Positions 12,701-21,134 of a stretch of 64,000 nucleotides of DNA are shown here, in pieces. The DNA is from Chionoecetes opilio. Its lineage: Eukaryota; Arthropoda; Malacostraca; Decapoda; Majidae. The notes below the pieces were generated by a model, which saw only the letters and a list, made by a program, of their open reading frames with translations, was not told the DNA's origin and searched no databases. Every line of letters starts with the position of its first letter. Within the stretch, counting starts at the first letter, position 1. The position numbers and the translations under genes were made by a program. Location of the stretch: contig JACEEZ010023410.1 in assembly GCA_016584305.1 (NCBI GenBank), forward strand, positions 107,128-171,127, given 5' to 3'.

Positions 12701-15363
12701 TATGCATGTGACATCGACAATAATAGAACCAAAGTACCAGTATAGATTTGTATCAAAAGTATCACAAAAAATAAAGACACGTAAAGATACACTTAAACAC
12801 ATACGTACATACTCATACACAGTGTACACACATTATCATAATCATCATTATCATCCTTATCATAACCACATCATTATCATCATCATCATCATCCCCGTGA
12901 CCATGCCCGTGCCCCGCAGCAAGCCTGACGGGGCGTGCAGCTACGTGTCCCACCACTACCGCGCCACCTGCAACCAGGTCTACAACTTCCACCGCCTGCT
13001 CGCCTGGGAGGAGGGCAGAAGTCTCCACATGGATATTTTCAAGGTGCAATGCGATTTAGACTGATCATATTTATTGTTATCATTGTTATTATCCCTATTT
13101 TTGTTATTATCATTATTGTTATTATTATCATCAATAGCAACAGTTTTTTTTTCTCCCATCTCCCTCTTGCCCATCCCTTTGTATCACTCATGGTTTACTC
13201 AGCACTAGATGAGCGGACTAAAATATCTACTTGTATTTGTTGTCACAATGCATGAATATTTTGTTTAATTTCTCCTCCTGGGCTTATTCTGCTATGTTTT
13301 TGACGCCACATGCTTAACCTGTGTTGAGCTGCATTGCCTTACACAACCATTGCCTAATGTATTCATATATTTTGCTAGCGGAGGTGTTTTAAGAGTGTTA
13401 AGTCTATTTTCTTTTCTTACGTATTTTGGTTTCTTCAGCACTGCCATTATTACTACTCACATACTTGTTGGTGTGGGCGGGGAGGGGGGGAAATGCATAA
13501 GCCAGGGCGCGCTCCATCGCGTTCCATGTCGCTCCACCCATTCATCCACCATCACTACCCTTCAAATAAGCCAATACAAAGCTTCCCATTCCAAATCCAA
13601 ATTTCAGACAGCTCCTTTACTCCACGTTTCCGCGGTTTTTCAGGTTCCCTCGTGCTGTTCATGCCACATTCAGGGCTACGCCTACGTCTTCCCGCCCCTC
13701 AATCGCCACCAAAACACCGCCTTCTCCAGCGTCAATCCCCAATTCGCTCCCGTGCCGACAGACCTCGAAGCCCCAGGTAGCAAGGAAGAGAAAAAAGAGG
13801 AGGAGGAGGAGAAGGAAGACAAAGGTTGGTGACGAAAGACTTCACTTATGACGTTTCTTGTTGTTCTGTCTCCGTTTCTGGTGTTCGGGTTTCTTAAAGT
13901 CTCTATCTTTTCATTTATTTACATTATGACTTGTTTGTTTGTCCAAATGCCTGCGTCTCCTTGTTTGAATATGTATGTGTGTGTGTGTGTGTGTGTGTAG
14001 TTGTAATTTACAGGGCCTGAGCTAAGCTTGTCTGTTCCTGTTTCCATTTCTTCATTATCCAATATTTCTTTGTGTGTCTGTGTGTGTGAGTTTGTGTGTT
14101 TGTGTGTTTTGTCAGTCTGTTCTTGTTTCCATGATTGCTTGATTCCGAAAGTGTGTGTTTTTGCGCAGTCACACGCTTGTCTTCTCCCTATTGGTATTTC
14201 TATCTTTATCCACCAGATCTTTGCGTTTCTCTTATTTATCAAGCACTTTGCGTTTCTATCAAATCTTATCTTTCTTGTCGTCTCTCATCTCCATCGCTCT
14301 CGTAATGACCTGAACGAACGACACTTCGACCAACGACGAAAGTTTCACCTCCTTCAGGTAACACTGGAGCAGACGGAGCCTCCAGCAAGAGTTTACAGTT
14401 AACGGAATGTGAATATCATGGTAATCATCCTTTATGTCCAGAACGACTCAACGCAGATTGTGTTCATTACCTCATTACCATTATTGGCCTTTATTGAGAG
14501 AGAAAAAGAGAGAGAGATTATTTTGTCTAAACGGATCCAATGTAATGTTATTTTATTGCTTTAAGGATTTTGTCTCATATTAATGATCTTAATGGATGTT
14601 TTGTGTTAATGAATTTTTTTTTTTTTTCACCTCTTCTTTCATCCTTCTCATATCCTTCGTTTGTCCATGCTTTCAATCTCCCCCTCTTTTCCCATACCAT
14701 ACTCCACCTATTCTCTCCTATTTCCCTTTTGCATATTTATCGTCTTCCTCTCCTTCCTTTCGCTCCCCACTAATTATACCTCCCTTCATTTTATCTTTGT
14801 TCTTTACTGTCTCCCTTTCCTCCTCCTCCTCCTCCTCCTCCTCCTCCTCCTCCTCCTCCTCCTCCTCCTCCTCCTCCTCCTCCTCCTTCTCCTCCTCCCT
14901 CCTCCTCCTCCTCCTTTTATCGACAGCCTTCAGCCCCGTCAACTTCCCCAACATTCCTTCCGTCACCCAGAGGAGGCGACCTGGGACACGTCCTCCTCTG
15001 CGTCGCCCCACCCCCGGCAACGAGATCCGAAGGCAAGTTTGGGTCGGAGTCACACAATAAAAAGGAATCAGAAATGGGTACCAGGGTTCAACGATGCTGA
15101 AGACAATCCCTTACACACTTGGTTGCAAAGCCCAAATGGTTATCTCCACGGACCACATCATACGGCTTATGTTCATATTGTTGTTTCTTTTTAACTCCTG
15201 TAGACGGACGCAGGAGATTGAAGATGGCGGGACTGTGATTCGTAGGCAAGAGGGTGGCATGCGGCCTCAACAGGACTCTGAAGCAGAAAGGGACAGAGTG
15301 AACTACGGTTATCACCCTATCATTGACTTCTTCGATTCGTACAGTGATGCACGCCAGAGATAA
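6407..15363 (+). CDS. spz: Spätzle-family protein (Toll ligand, Spz4-like), multi-exon gene
   Basis: Spätzle proteins are secreted cystine-knot pro-ligands that activate Toll receptors after proteolysis. My model joins exons 6407-6548, 6683-6873, 7350-7505, 9931-9949 (microexon, tentative), 11037-11586, 12026-12175, 12391-12564, 12920-13043, 13644-13776, 14927-15032 and 15204-15363. All junction phases match and the sum is 634 codons plus stop. Exon 1 encodes a hydrophobic leader (WLLLAVAATLVAG). Exon 5 is Pro-rich prodomain ending in CLDTEKYP. Exons 7-9 encode the knot, with Cys in FLCPS, MEKCL, GACSY, ATCNQ and SCCSCH and the hallmark HRLLAWE. A basic Arg-rich tail follows. The GYAYVFPPL segment after the last Cys and the length suggest Spz3/Spz4 rather than Spz1; that subtype is inference. 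The initiator ATG is uncertain. The frame is open back to ATG 6302, but 6407 follows a strong acceptor, so an upstream exon is more likely. Confidence 0.85.
6683..6873 (+). CDS. spz: spz-like exon 2, prodomain
   Basis: The acceptor follows a (TG)n run (CACCGTCAG) and the donor is TTG|GTGAGT. It begins with the two bases that complete a Val codon and ends in phase 0. The product is mostly acidic helix-like sequence (YELTLDRLDEAASATDDEV). Confidence 0.75.
6890..7110 (+). mobile_element. LINE 3'-end fragment in intron
   Basis: Just after the exon 2 donor, the frame reads FTNRVVNDWNGL. This resembles the conserved C-terminus of the reverse-transcriptase ORF of jockey/CR1-type LINEs. A frameshifted LDKF-like continuation and a tail ending in a repeated TTCTTATGTTCTTAT follow. 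It is a short 5'-truncated copy with no coding capacity. Confidence 0.6.
7350..7505 (+). CDS. spz: spz-like exon 3, Pro-rich
   Basis: The acceptor is ATCCTCCAG and the donor is CAC|GTGAGT. It is 156 nt, phase 0 to phase 0. It encodes a Pro/His/Arg-rich linker (GPRLPHVPHHMRGLPPPQ and on) ending NPYSRFH. The alternative reading of the same bases runs into TGA at the donor, which supports the phase used here. Confidence 0.65.
8389..8854 (-). CDS. Possible minus-strand exon nested in spz intron, unknown product
   Basis: On the minus strand the acceptor CTTTTATCAACAG at 8855 and the donor GTGAGTAC at 8388 bracket a 466-nt frame with no stop. It starts HVELLGSVPSLQCFAQALW and ends GVVQASNTQGRQRGGK. 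I do not recognise the family. A hydrophobic minus-strand segment ending at a GTAAGA donor at 9017 could be a neighbouring exon, but its best frame does not match in phase. It may be a decayed gene or a chance open frame. Confidence 0.3.
9380..9495 (-). mobile_element. Degenerate tRNA-like SINE head
   Basis: On the minus strand, an A-box-like TCAGTGGTTTATAGCG is followed about 30 bases later by a B-box-like ACGTTCAGTCC. The body is not clear and mismatches are frequent, so this is an old fragment. Confidence 0.4.
9580..9777. repeat. Two (TG)n arrays flanking a SINE-tail-like segment
   Basis: TG arrays lie at about 9580-9622 and 9717-9777. Between them is TTTACCTAGTTGTAACATAC with GGGCTTGAGCCATACTCGTG soon after. 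The same motif follows TG arrays near 11640 and 13975, so it is an interspersed repeat in this genome. Confidence 0.8.
9931..9949 (+). CDS. spz: Candidate 19-nt microexon of the spz-like gene
   Basis: The acceptor is TTGTCTCTCCCTTAG and the donor is AAG|GTGAGG, enclosing ATGCAGTTCAACCCGCAAG. Entering at phase 0 it gives MQFNPQ and leaves phase 1. This is exactly what the best acceptor of the next exon (CCCAG at 11036) needs to begin with Glu (EVPSPQEIL). Without it, the next exon must start two bases later, at 11039. Confidence 0.5.
10650..10990. repeat. Degenerate G-rich minisatellite in spz intron
   Basis: Loosely repeated phrases of roughly 35-40 bases of the type GGAGGAGGTGATGNNTG...CAGTA lie between about 10650 and 10990 and run up to the next exon. 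They could contribute to a repeat-encoded linker if an upstream acceptor were used. Confidence 0.5.
11037..11586 (+). CDS. spz: spz-like exon 5, Pro-rich prodomain
   Basis: The acceptor is GTCTTCCCAG and the donor is CA|GTGAGT (phase 2). It encodes EVPSPQEILKPLPFKPGP, then an acidic Phe/Gly segment (FGGGNFGFQDNFENDFGEF), a long Arg/Pro region of PSRPP and PPPRP motifs, and CVKYTDDICLDTEKYP. The last resembles the short Cys-containing prodomain motif upstream of Spätzle knots. The acceptor could also be two bases downstream. Confidence 0.85.
11640..11955 (-). mobile_element. tRNA-derived SINE with (TG)n at both ends
   Basis: On the minus strand the head reads GTACTCCGTAGTGTAGGGG (A box) and, about 45 bases on, GGGTTCGATCCC (perfect B box). 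A body of about 200 bases ends in the ACAGGGCCTGAG-complement motif next to (CA)n. It links the tRNA head to the tail motif that is found alone near 9630 and 14000. Confidence 0.8.
12026..12175 (+). CDS. spz: spz-like exon 6
   Basis: The acceptor is ATCTTGTCAG and the donor is AACAG|GTGTGT, phase 2 to phase 2. It encodes EAILSSLAHDPVRARSMVAE, then ADELVDGVSAAQESKYDFQ. This is helical sequence between the prodomain Cys motif and the knot. Confidence 0.82.
12391..12564 (+). CDS. spz: spz-like exon 7, start of cystine knot
   Basis: The acceptor is CACTCTGGCAG and the donor is CT|GTAAGC. It encodes GFLCPSEVKYARPKRARN and GDWKFVVNMDKYTQTIRM, then EKC. This matches the first half of the Spätzle C-terminal domain: Cys, basic Ala/Arg-rich loop, a WKFVVN strand and the second Cys. 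A possible basic processing point is the NRRAG junction with the previous exon. Confidence 0.9.
12920..13043 (+). CDS. spz: spz-like exon 8, cystine knot core
   Basis: The acceptor is GTGCCCCGCAG and the donor is AAG|GTGCAA. It encodes KPDGACSYVSHHYRATCNQ, then VYNFHRLLAWEEGRSLHMD and IFK. The HRLLAWE block is diagnostic of Spätzle-type knots. Confidence 0.92.
13644..13776 (+). CDS. spz: spz-like exon 9, last knot cysteines
   Basis: The acceptor is GGTTTTTCAG and the donor is CCAG|GTAGCA. It encodes VPSCCSCHIQGYAYVFPPLN, then an Asn/Pro-rich tail. The CCSC cluster closes the seven-Cys pattern; the VFPPL extension suggests Spz4 or a relative. Confidence 0.9.
13975..14060. repeat. (TG)n plus SINE-tail motif in spz intron
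   Basis: A TG tract is followed by TAGTTGTAATTTACAGGGCC and a degenerate copy of the same tail seen in the SINE at 11640-11955. Confidence 0.7.
14817..14917. repeat. (TCC)n array forming the polypyrimidine tract of spz exon 10
   Basis: About 100 bases of CCT/TCC end 9 bases before the acceptor CGACAG of exon 10. The microsatellite therefore appears to serve as the polypyrimidine tract. Confidence 0.9.
14927..15032 (+). CDS. spz: spz-like exon 10, basic tail, GC donor
   Basis: The acceptor is TTATCGACAG. The end AG|GCAAGT has the minor GC donor, and its other positions match the donor consensus well. It encodes AFSPVNFPNIPSVTQRRRPG and a basic Arg/Pro segment ending NEIR. Phase 1 in and phase 2 out fit both neighbours. 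Confidence 0.75.
15204..15363 (+). CDS. spz: spz-like terminal exon
   Basis: The acceptor is TAACTCCTGTAG and the stop is TAA at 15361-15363. It encodes RTQEIEDGGTVIRRQEGGMR and ends DSYSDARQR. Confidence 0.78.
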
Positions 15364-15540
15364 GACGGTGTCGCCGACTGGACGGAGACAGAAGAACGTT
15401 GGATAGAAGAAACAAAAGAAGCTCTAAAAATATGTTAAGAATGAGTGATGAATGACATTTGTTACTAAGGAATATTTGGAAGATTAGTACAAGGGAGAGA
15501 AGAATGAAGGAAAGATAGAAAGGCAGGAGGGAAGAAGGAA

Positions 15541-15546
15541 AATAAA
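15541..15546 (+). terminator. Candidate polyadenylation signal of spz-like gene
   Basis: AATAAA lies 178 bases after the stop codon, in plus-strand orientation. The cleavage site was not determined. Confidence 0.5.
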
Positions 15547-15936
15547 GGTGCAGTTTCCTTCATTCGACCTCAGTCCTTCCTTCCCTCTCTCTGGATCCCA
15601 CCTTACCCGCTGGGCTCCACATAATGATACATTTAATTTAACCTATCGAATCATGATACATTTATTTATTACGCCCCAGCTGCTGTGTGAGCAGCTCTGC
15701 TCTTTATACATAAGCTTTCACTACTTCAGGAATTATTTATTTGCATAGTTCTTGGCTACTTCCTTGTTACTGATTTCTTGTTTTACATCCTACCTGTGCT
15801 TCACTAGTTTACCTGTTAAGGAATTTATTACTTGTGATTAAAGTGTTCCGGAACATCATGAATTTATGTGTATGACCATGTCCGTGCAAGCCGCAGTCAC
15901 CCTTGATAAACAAATTGGAGAATAATAATCATTTGA

Positions 15937-16043
<107 letters not shown>

Positions 16044-16269
16044 CATGATATAGACAACTGTCCCACGTTCAAAAGGACTTGATGGTGTCTCGAAAGAACC
16101 GGCAGTGTTATTAAAGTGCACAAGAGCAATTCGCAAAGCTGTCCACACATGTATAACTCTATCAGATGTGGACAGGGACGAGGAAAGACAACAATTGTAG
16201 TAGAAATATTTGGAAGCAGCGATGTAGGTATACGGGCGGCGTGCAACAAAAAGGTGGGTCGTCGTTTTT

Positions 16270-16400
16270 CAGGCATTACCCTTTGTAGGAATTGCACTAT
16301 CATCCTTTATACTAGGAATTGTATTGCCACCCTTTGTATGAACTTGCATTATCAGTTTGTAAGGAATGTATTATCACCCTTTATAAGAAGCGTATTGTCA
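16270..16400. repeat. Degenerate ~25-bp tandem repeat at duplication start (copy 1)
   Basis: Phrases of the type TTATCACCCTTTGTAGGAAT recur about five times with point changes. The same array is at about 40277-40405 in copy 2. Confidence 0.65.
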
Positions 16401-17077
16401 GATTTATCCACCAGACTTTGTTTTAGGTCTGGAAAGATGATGCTGAGAGGGTTATCGAAGAGTATGTACTGAAGGGTGGTGGGGAGGAGATGGCATGGTA
16501 GAAAGTGGCAGTGCACTTAGAAACTATTGCGGTAGAAAGTAGTCACACAGGCAGCCTCGTTTAGCCCAGTAGGGCTGTTACTGTCTGTTCTTCCGTGGTA
16601 TCCCTTTGTATTAAGAAAGCAGGAACTGGGCACTCCTGTGGCTATTGTAGTGATGAGCGTTATGCTGCTTGGCAGACCGGTGTTGTGCGGAATTTCCTAC
16701 ATATGACCTTGTGCATGTGAGCAAAAGCTCGGAGGTAAAACCCAAACACAAGTCAATAAGGTAAGTTATCACTTTTTGATGTAGTACATGTTTTACAGTT
16801 TTACTGTTGTCCTCAAGCATGTCACAGGCAACTCTGAGACACTCGTTATTCAATGAGAGTGATTAGATGCACTGGCATCCACCCAAAGGCTACATAAAAA
16901 TTATCCCTGATAAAAATTATACTCCTGTTCCCAGTCTGACTGATTCCCTGAAGGGCTCATCCAAGCTTTGGATAACGTATTGCTTGTAAGTGTTTTTATT
17001 TGTAAAGCTAGTGCCTCGACAGCATGTTTTAGGGCAACTGTTAAGCTGGAATGCCGTAGTAATAATAGCTGTAATGC

Positions 17078-18696
17078 TGTGTTGCTGGAAATTGGGGGTT
17101 TTAGGTATGGGGGTTTTATAACTGGTTAACGTTACTTGAATGATATTATTTGGGGATGACTTGATAAATGATTACAACTTGAATGGAGAATTTAACTTAG
17201 TCTTCTGACTTCACTATATGATTATAGTATGACCACGTCTCACTACGGAGAGTACTGAACAAGGGGGATATACTTAAGGGGAAAGGATAATAAGGTTTAG
17301 GTTATGGGATTTGCTGCCACCAGCCCCGGCGAGTAGTTCACTGGATTACTCCCTGGGCACGTTTGATTAATATTAATATTAGATTAATCTTGGTAGTCGT
17401 GATTGGTACGTGGAATTATACCGAGTAAGGCGGAACTCTTTTGGAAGTGTGGGGAATTATTATCCTAATACAGAATAATCACCTGGGTTTTTATAATAAC
17501 ACAAGAACTATATTTGAAACAACCTCCTATTTATTCGCCATGAAACATTATTGCTGTTTGAGATCGTAGACACATACATAAACTCTAATCTGGAACGGGC
17601 AAGCTACAATAGAGCATAATTTCCCTTACAGAATCATTCTTAGAATTACCACTTATATACCCATCGACTGAGCACTATAGGTATACCTTGAATATATATA
17701 TATAGGAAAGAGAATGTGAGAATAAGGAGTTGGATGTGTGGATACACAATGACCATGTGTTCTTGAGAGGAAGGCGTGGGACGCCTCCCGCTGAAGCCTC
17801 TCCCTAAGTGAGAGATGGATGGAAACTCTTGTTAATAATACTTATAAGGATGGGTGCACCTCCTGTACGTTAGTGTACACTAAACATAGATACCCATATT
17901 TGAAAATATAGATAACAATAATGATAACAAGGAAAGGGGGGGGGGAAACAGGAGCACTGGTCAGCGACTTACCTAAGTGAGAGATGGATGGAAACTGCCG
18001 TCTGGGCGTTATGGTCCACCCGCACCAAAGGGAAATTGTTTGAATGGTGTCGCCGTGACCACAAATGAAAAGCTTATAATCCCGAAATAACTATTTAAGT
18101 AATGAAACTTGCGTATATAAGAACATGTGGCTTATAATATAAACCTGTTTTACTTTGATACTGAAGAATTTAATATGCTTAGTCTAATACCCGAGAAGGG
18201 GGTGATATGTTGTCACGACAAATGTCCGAACGCATTTTTAAGAGCGAAAGGGTATGGAAGTGAACCTAGAAATTTGGTGGGTTTTGATGTTTGCGTGTAT
18301 CTTTAATAACACGTCCATGTATAACCATAACCGATAACGATGGGGATTATTTTGAAAGCCATTAGGATTCTGGGAGTGAACTTGGTCTGACCAGATAGCT
18401 GGGGAAAGATGAAGATTTGAAATCATTAGTTATCACTGATCGCAGAATAATTATCCTACGGATTGTGCTCGCATTACGGCATGTCGGGGGGGGATGAAGA
18501 CGAGGAAAGAATGAGGTGATAGAACGAAAGAAGATGAACAAAATGGCGTCTAGGTGGCCAAATGGAGAAAAGATGGCGGAAAGAAGAAGACGATGAGTCA
18601 CCCGTAACCAAGAGAAAAAATTAACTACTGACAAGACATAGCTCGGGAAATTTTATATAATAATTTTCCTACTATCTCCGAATAATGGGCATTACA
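17078..18696. mobile_element. 1.6-kb insertion absent from copy 2; possible solo LTR
   Basis: Copy 2 reads straight through this point (near 41081). The insert starts TGTGTTGCTGG and ends GGGCATTACA, so it has TGT...ACA termini. It is flanked by direct ATGC (AATGC if the last base is assigned to the target). TG...CA ends with a 4-5-bp target duplication are typical of LTRs. It has no recognisable coding region. The internal phrase AAGTGAGAGATGGATGGAAA occurs twice (near 17803 and 17972). The alternative is deletion from copy 2 across microhomology. Confidence 0.55.
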
Positions 18697-18702
18697 ATGC
18701 CG

Positions 18703-19731
18703 TGAAATAAGAGATAAATCAGGTCGTATGGAGGGCAGGCCGAGGTTCCAGCCACCATGTCCCTGTAATGCCAAGGGGGTGTTGACGTCAAGGCTGCAGG
18801 AGCGGTGTCAGGAGATGTCTTGCTGACAACTAGGGAAACTTTTCTAACGATCGTAAAGCTTTGATTTATTTTAAATGAGAGTAATTATTTTCCACAGGTG
18901 AATATTGCCTTTAGTGTAAACTATAAACTGAGTAACGCAAGCGATGAATGTATACTTAGTAACCCGACCTATGATGAATCAACCTCTACAGAATACGATA
19001 TCAGAGTTTACGATGTATGTACTTTTAAACCTTAACTTTTCTACCTTTTCAAGGCAAAGGGCTGTGGTTGCCAGCCTTCCGGCGCCTTGGGGATATGATT
19101 TCCTAGTATAGTTAAAACTACATTCATACGAAATATATGTTTAGGGTCGATAGAGGGCAGACTGTACCATGCAATGAAAGCAATGCGAAATGCTTGCGTC
19201 CCTGCGTTAAGCCAAAATTAAGGATATAAAACTTATCACTGGCCTGCCGAACGCGATCCCGCTGCCAGTGCACGAGCGGCACGACTCATGTGAGTATATT
19301 AAGTTGTGCGGCCAGCCATCCCGATGGCAAGGAGTTTCACTCGTACACCTGTAAGTCCTGTGCGAGATTGGTGTGTGTGTGGGGTTGTTCGTGTCGGAAA
19401 GTCCCTTCCTCTAAAACATGAAATATTGGACAGTGTCGGTAAGGATGATACAGCACAACCCTGAAGAGCTTGCGTGGCTCAGAGACATGAGGGTGTGGCG
19501 CTTGGTGGTGCAACCGCTGCCGAAGCATATCAGCACCTAATCACAGTGCGAGGGAGGACGGAAGGCCTCTGTGACCTGCGGTGAGTGCAGAAAGTAGTTT
19601 TAGTGGAGACTATTGTGCATCGTAGTCTATTTTGTTTCTTTGTTCGCATGATAACTGAAATGGTGGTACCTTTCTTTTTTCTATCTTACGTCTAAAACAT
19701 GAATAAATTTGATATTTACCAAAGTAAATCA
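18703..19731. other. Non-coding duplicated segment with copy-1 single-base losses
   Basis: This matches 41083-42154. I see no gene. Copy 1 lacks many single bases that copy 2 has, in contrast to the near identity elsewhere, which suggests residual sequencing error or local decay. Confidence 0.6.
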
Positions 19732-19739
19732 CATTTTTC

Positions 19740-20646
19740 GAATCACCTGAAGATCCGTCACCCCAGAGTTTGGCAGGGTGACGGTTCTTCAGGTGGGATA
19801 TCCTGGGGTGACAGTTCTTCAGGTGGGATATCCTGGGGTGACAGTTCTTCAGGTGGGGTCAAGACCTGCTGACCTGACTTCACTTTCCAAGTGGACTTTG
19901 TCTTGGATACACGCACAGAACTGTAAACCACTCTGTCAATTTTGTGGATGTTTTGTTTGAATACTGGTGTGCACACACCAACGATTGAATCATATTGGAA
20001 CAAACACAAGAGTTACATCAACACCTTGCATGGCTGCAAACGAAGCTTTTTAAATTTTTACCCTTAGGAATTCATGTGGCATGATCGTTTTTCTGATAAT
20101 CCTCTTCAAATTTTATGCCAACAAATTGCTGTTCAGTACCCTGTGTAATATGTATACATATACTGTATTTTGGAATACTGAGTAAAGTAGGATGTATTTT
20201 GTATTTTGGAACTATGTATCTTTCATGTACTCTTTCATATGTACTCTTTCTTTAAACTTTCACAATGGATAACACAAAGGAATATATTTGTTATTCTAAT
20301 TTTATAAACTACATTCACTGTGTGTGGGCGGGGGTGACGGTTCTTCAGGTGGGATATCCTGGGGTGACGGATCTTCAGGTGGACATTCTGGGGTGACGGA
20401 TCTTCAGGTGGACATTCTGGGGTGACGGATCTTCAGGTGGACATTCTGGGGTGACGGATCTTCAGGTGGACATTCTGGGTGTACGGATCTTCAGGTGGAC
20501 ATTCTGGGGTGACGGATCTTCAGGTGGACATTCTGGGGTGACGGATCTTCAGGTGGACATTCTGGGGTGACGGATCTTCAGGTGGACATTCTGGGGTGAC
20601 GGATCTTCAGGTGGACATTCTGGGGTGACGGATCTTCAGGTGATCC
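19740..20646. mobile_element. Non-autonomous DNA transposon with TIR-derived minisatellite (copy 1)
   Basis: Terminal inverted repeats of about 28 bases begin GAATCACCTGAAGATCC and end GGATCTTCAGGTGATCC. They are flanked by the direct 8-bp target CATTTTTC (19732-19739 and 20647-20654). The last ~300 bases are a 29-bp tandem array whose unit (beginning GGGGTGACGGATCTTCAGGT) is the terminal repeat itself, 10 units including the end. Near the left end, 30-bp variant units occur (19780-19856). An 8-bp target fits hAT- or P-type elements; the family is unknown. Confidence 0.75.
19758..20009 (-). pseudogene. Short minus-strand frame inside the transposon (copy 1)
   Basis: The open frame reads CLFQYDSIVGVCTPVFKQNI and continues to an in-frame repeat PPEELSPQDI that is encoded by the 30-bp units. 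There is no ATG near its start. It is identical in protein sequence to 42181-42432. It could be a relic of the element's own gene; I do not recognise the family. Confidence 0.3.
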
Positions 20647-20654
20647 CATTTTTC

Positions 20655-21134
20655 ATATGTTAGGAAATATGCAAACAATTGTATCAGCTTCTCACTGACT
20701 GGCTAATAGTGTATAATAATAAGTAGACCACTAATAGGAAGGTTCTTATCAGTGAACTTCGATAAGCCAAGATAATGCTTACAATCTCAGTTATGGGTGT
20801 TCTTTTTTTTCTGCAATAATGTTCTCATTCATAAACCCTCAAAATTCATTTTTCAGAGTGGGAGTCGCCGCGCGGTAGCCCTGCAGCCACTGCCTTGCTG
20901 TTGTCCCGTGTTTGCACCCGTACGTAGCTCGAGGCGTCGCTGCTTCATTATTGCTCTGCATCCGAACTCTCATCTCAAGGCTGCCTCGGAGCGCTGGTAC
21001 TCTATGGTGCTGTGTGTGATCTTTTTATTAGAAAAATAGATATATGGAAGAGAGAGATATGTATCAATGTGCTGTGCAATAGACATACATAGGCTACTTG
21101 CTGGAGTTAAAAAGTGGTCGCGCCTCGGACCATC
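20655..21134 (+). promoter_or_regulatory. Upstream region of HEPN-NACHT gene 1
   Basis: A possible acceptor TTCATTTTTCAG at about 20856 precedes a GC-richer segment running toward the gene, so a 5' untranslated exon is plausible. An in-frame TAA at 21108-21110 closes the frame before the ATG. No TATA box is clear. Confidence 0.35.

Noticed and set aside
20330..20640. CRISPR-like array
   Set aside because: Direct 29-bp units have no spacers; it is a minisatellite from a transposon end in a eukaryotic genome.
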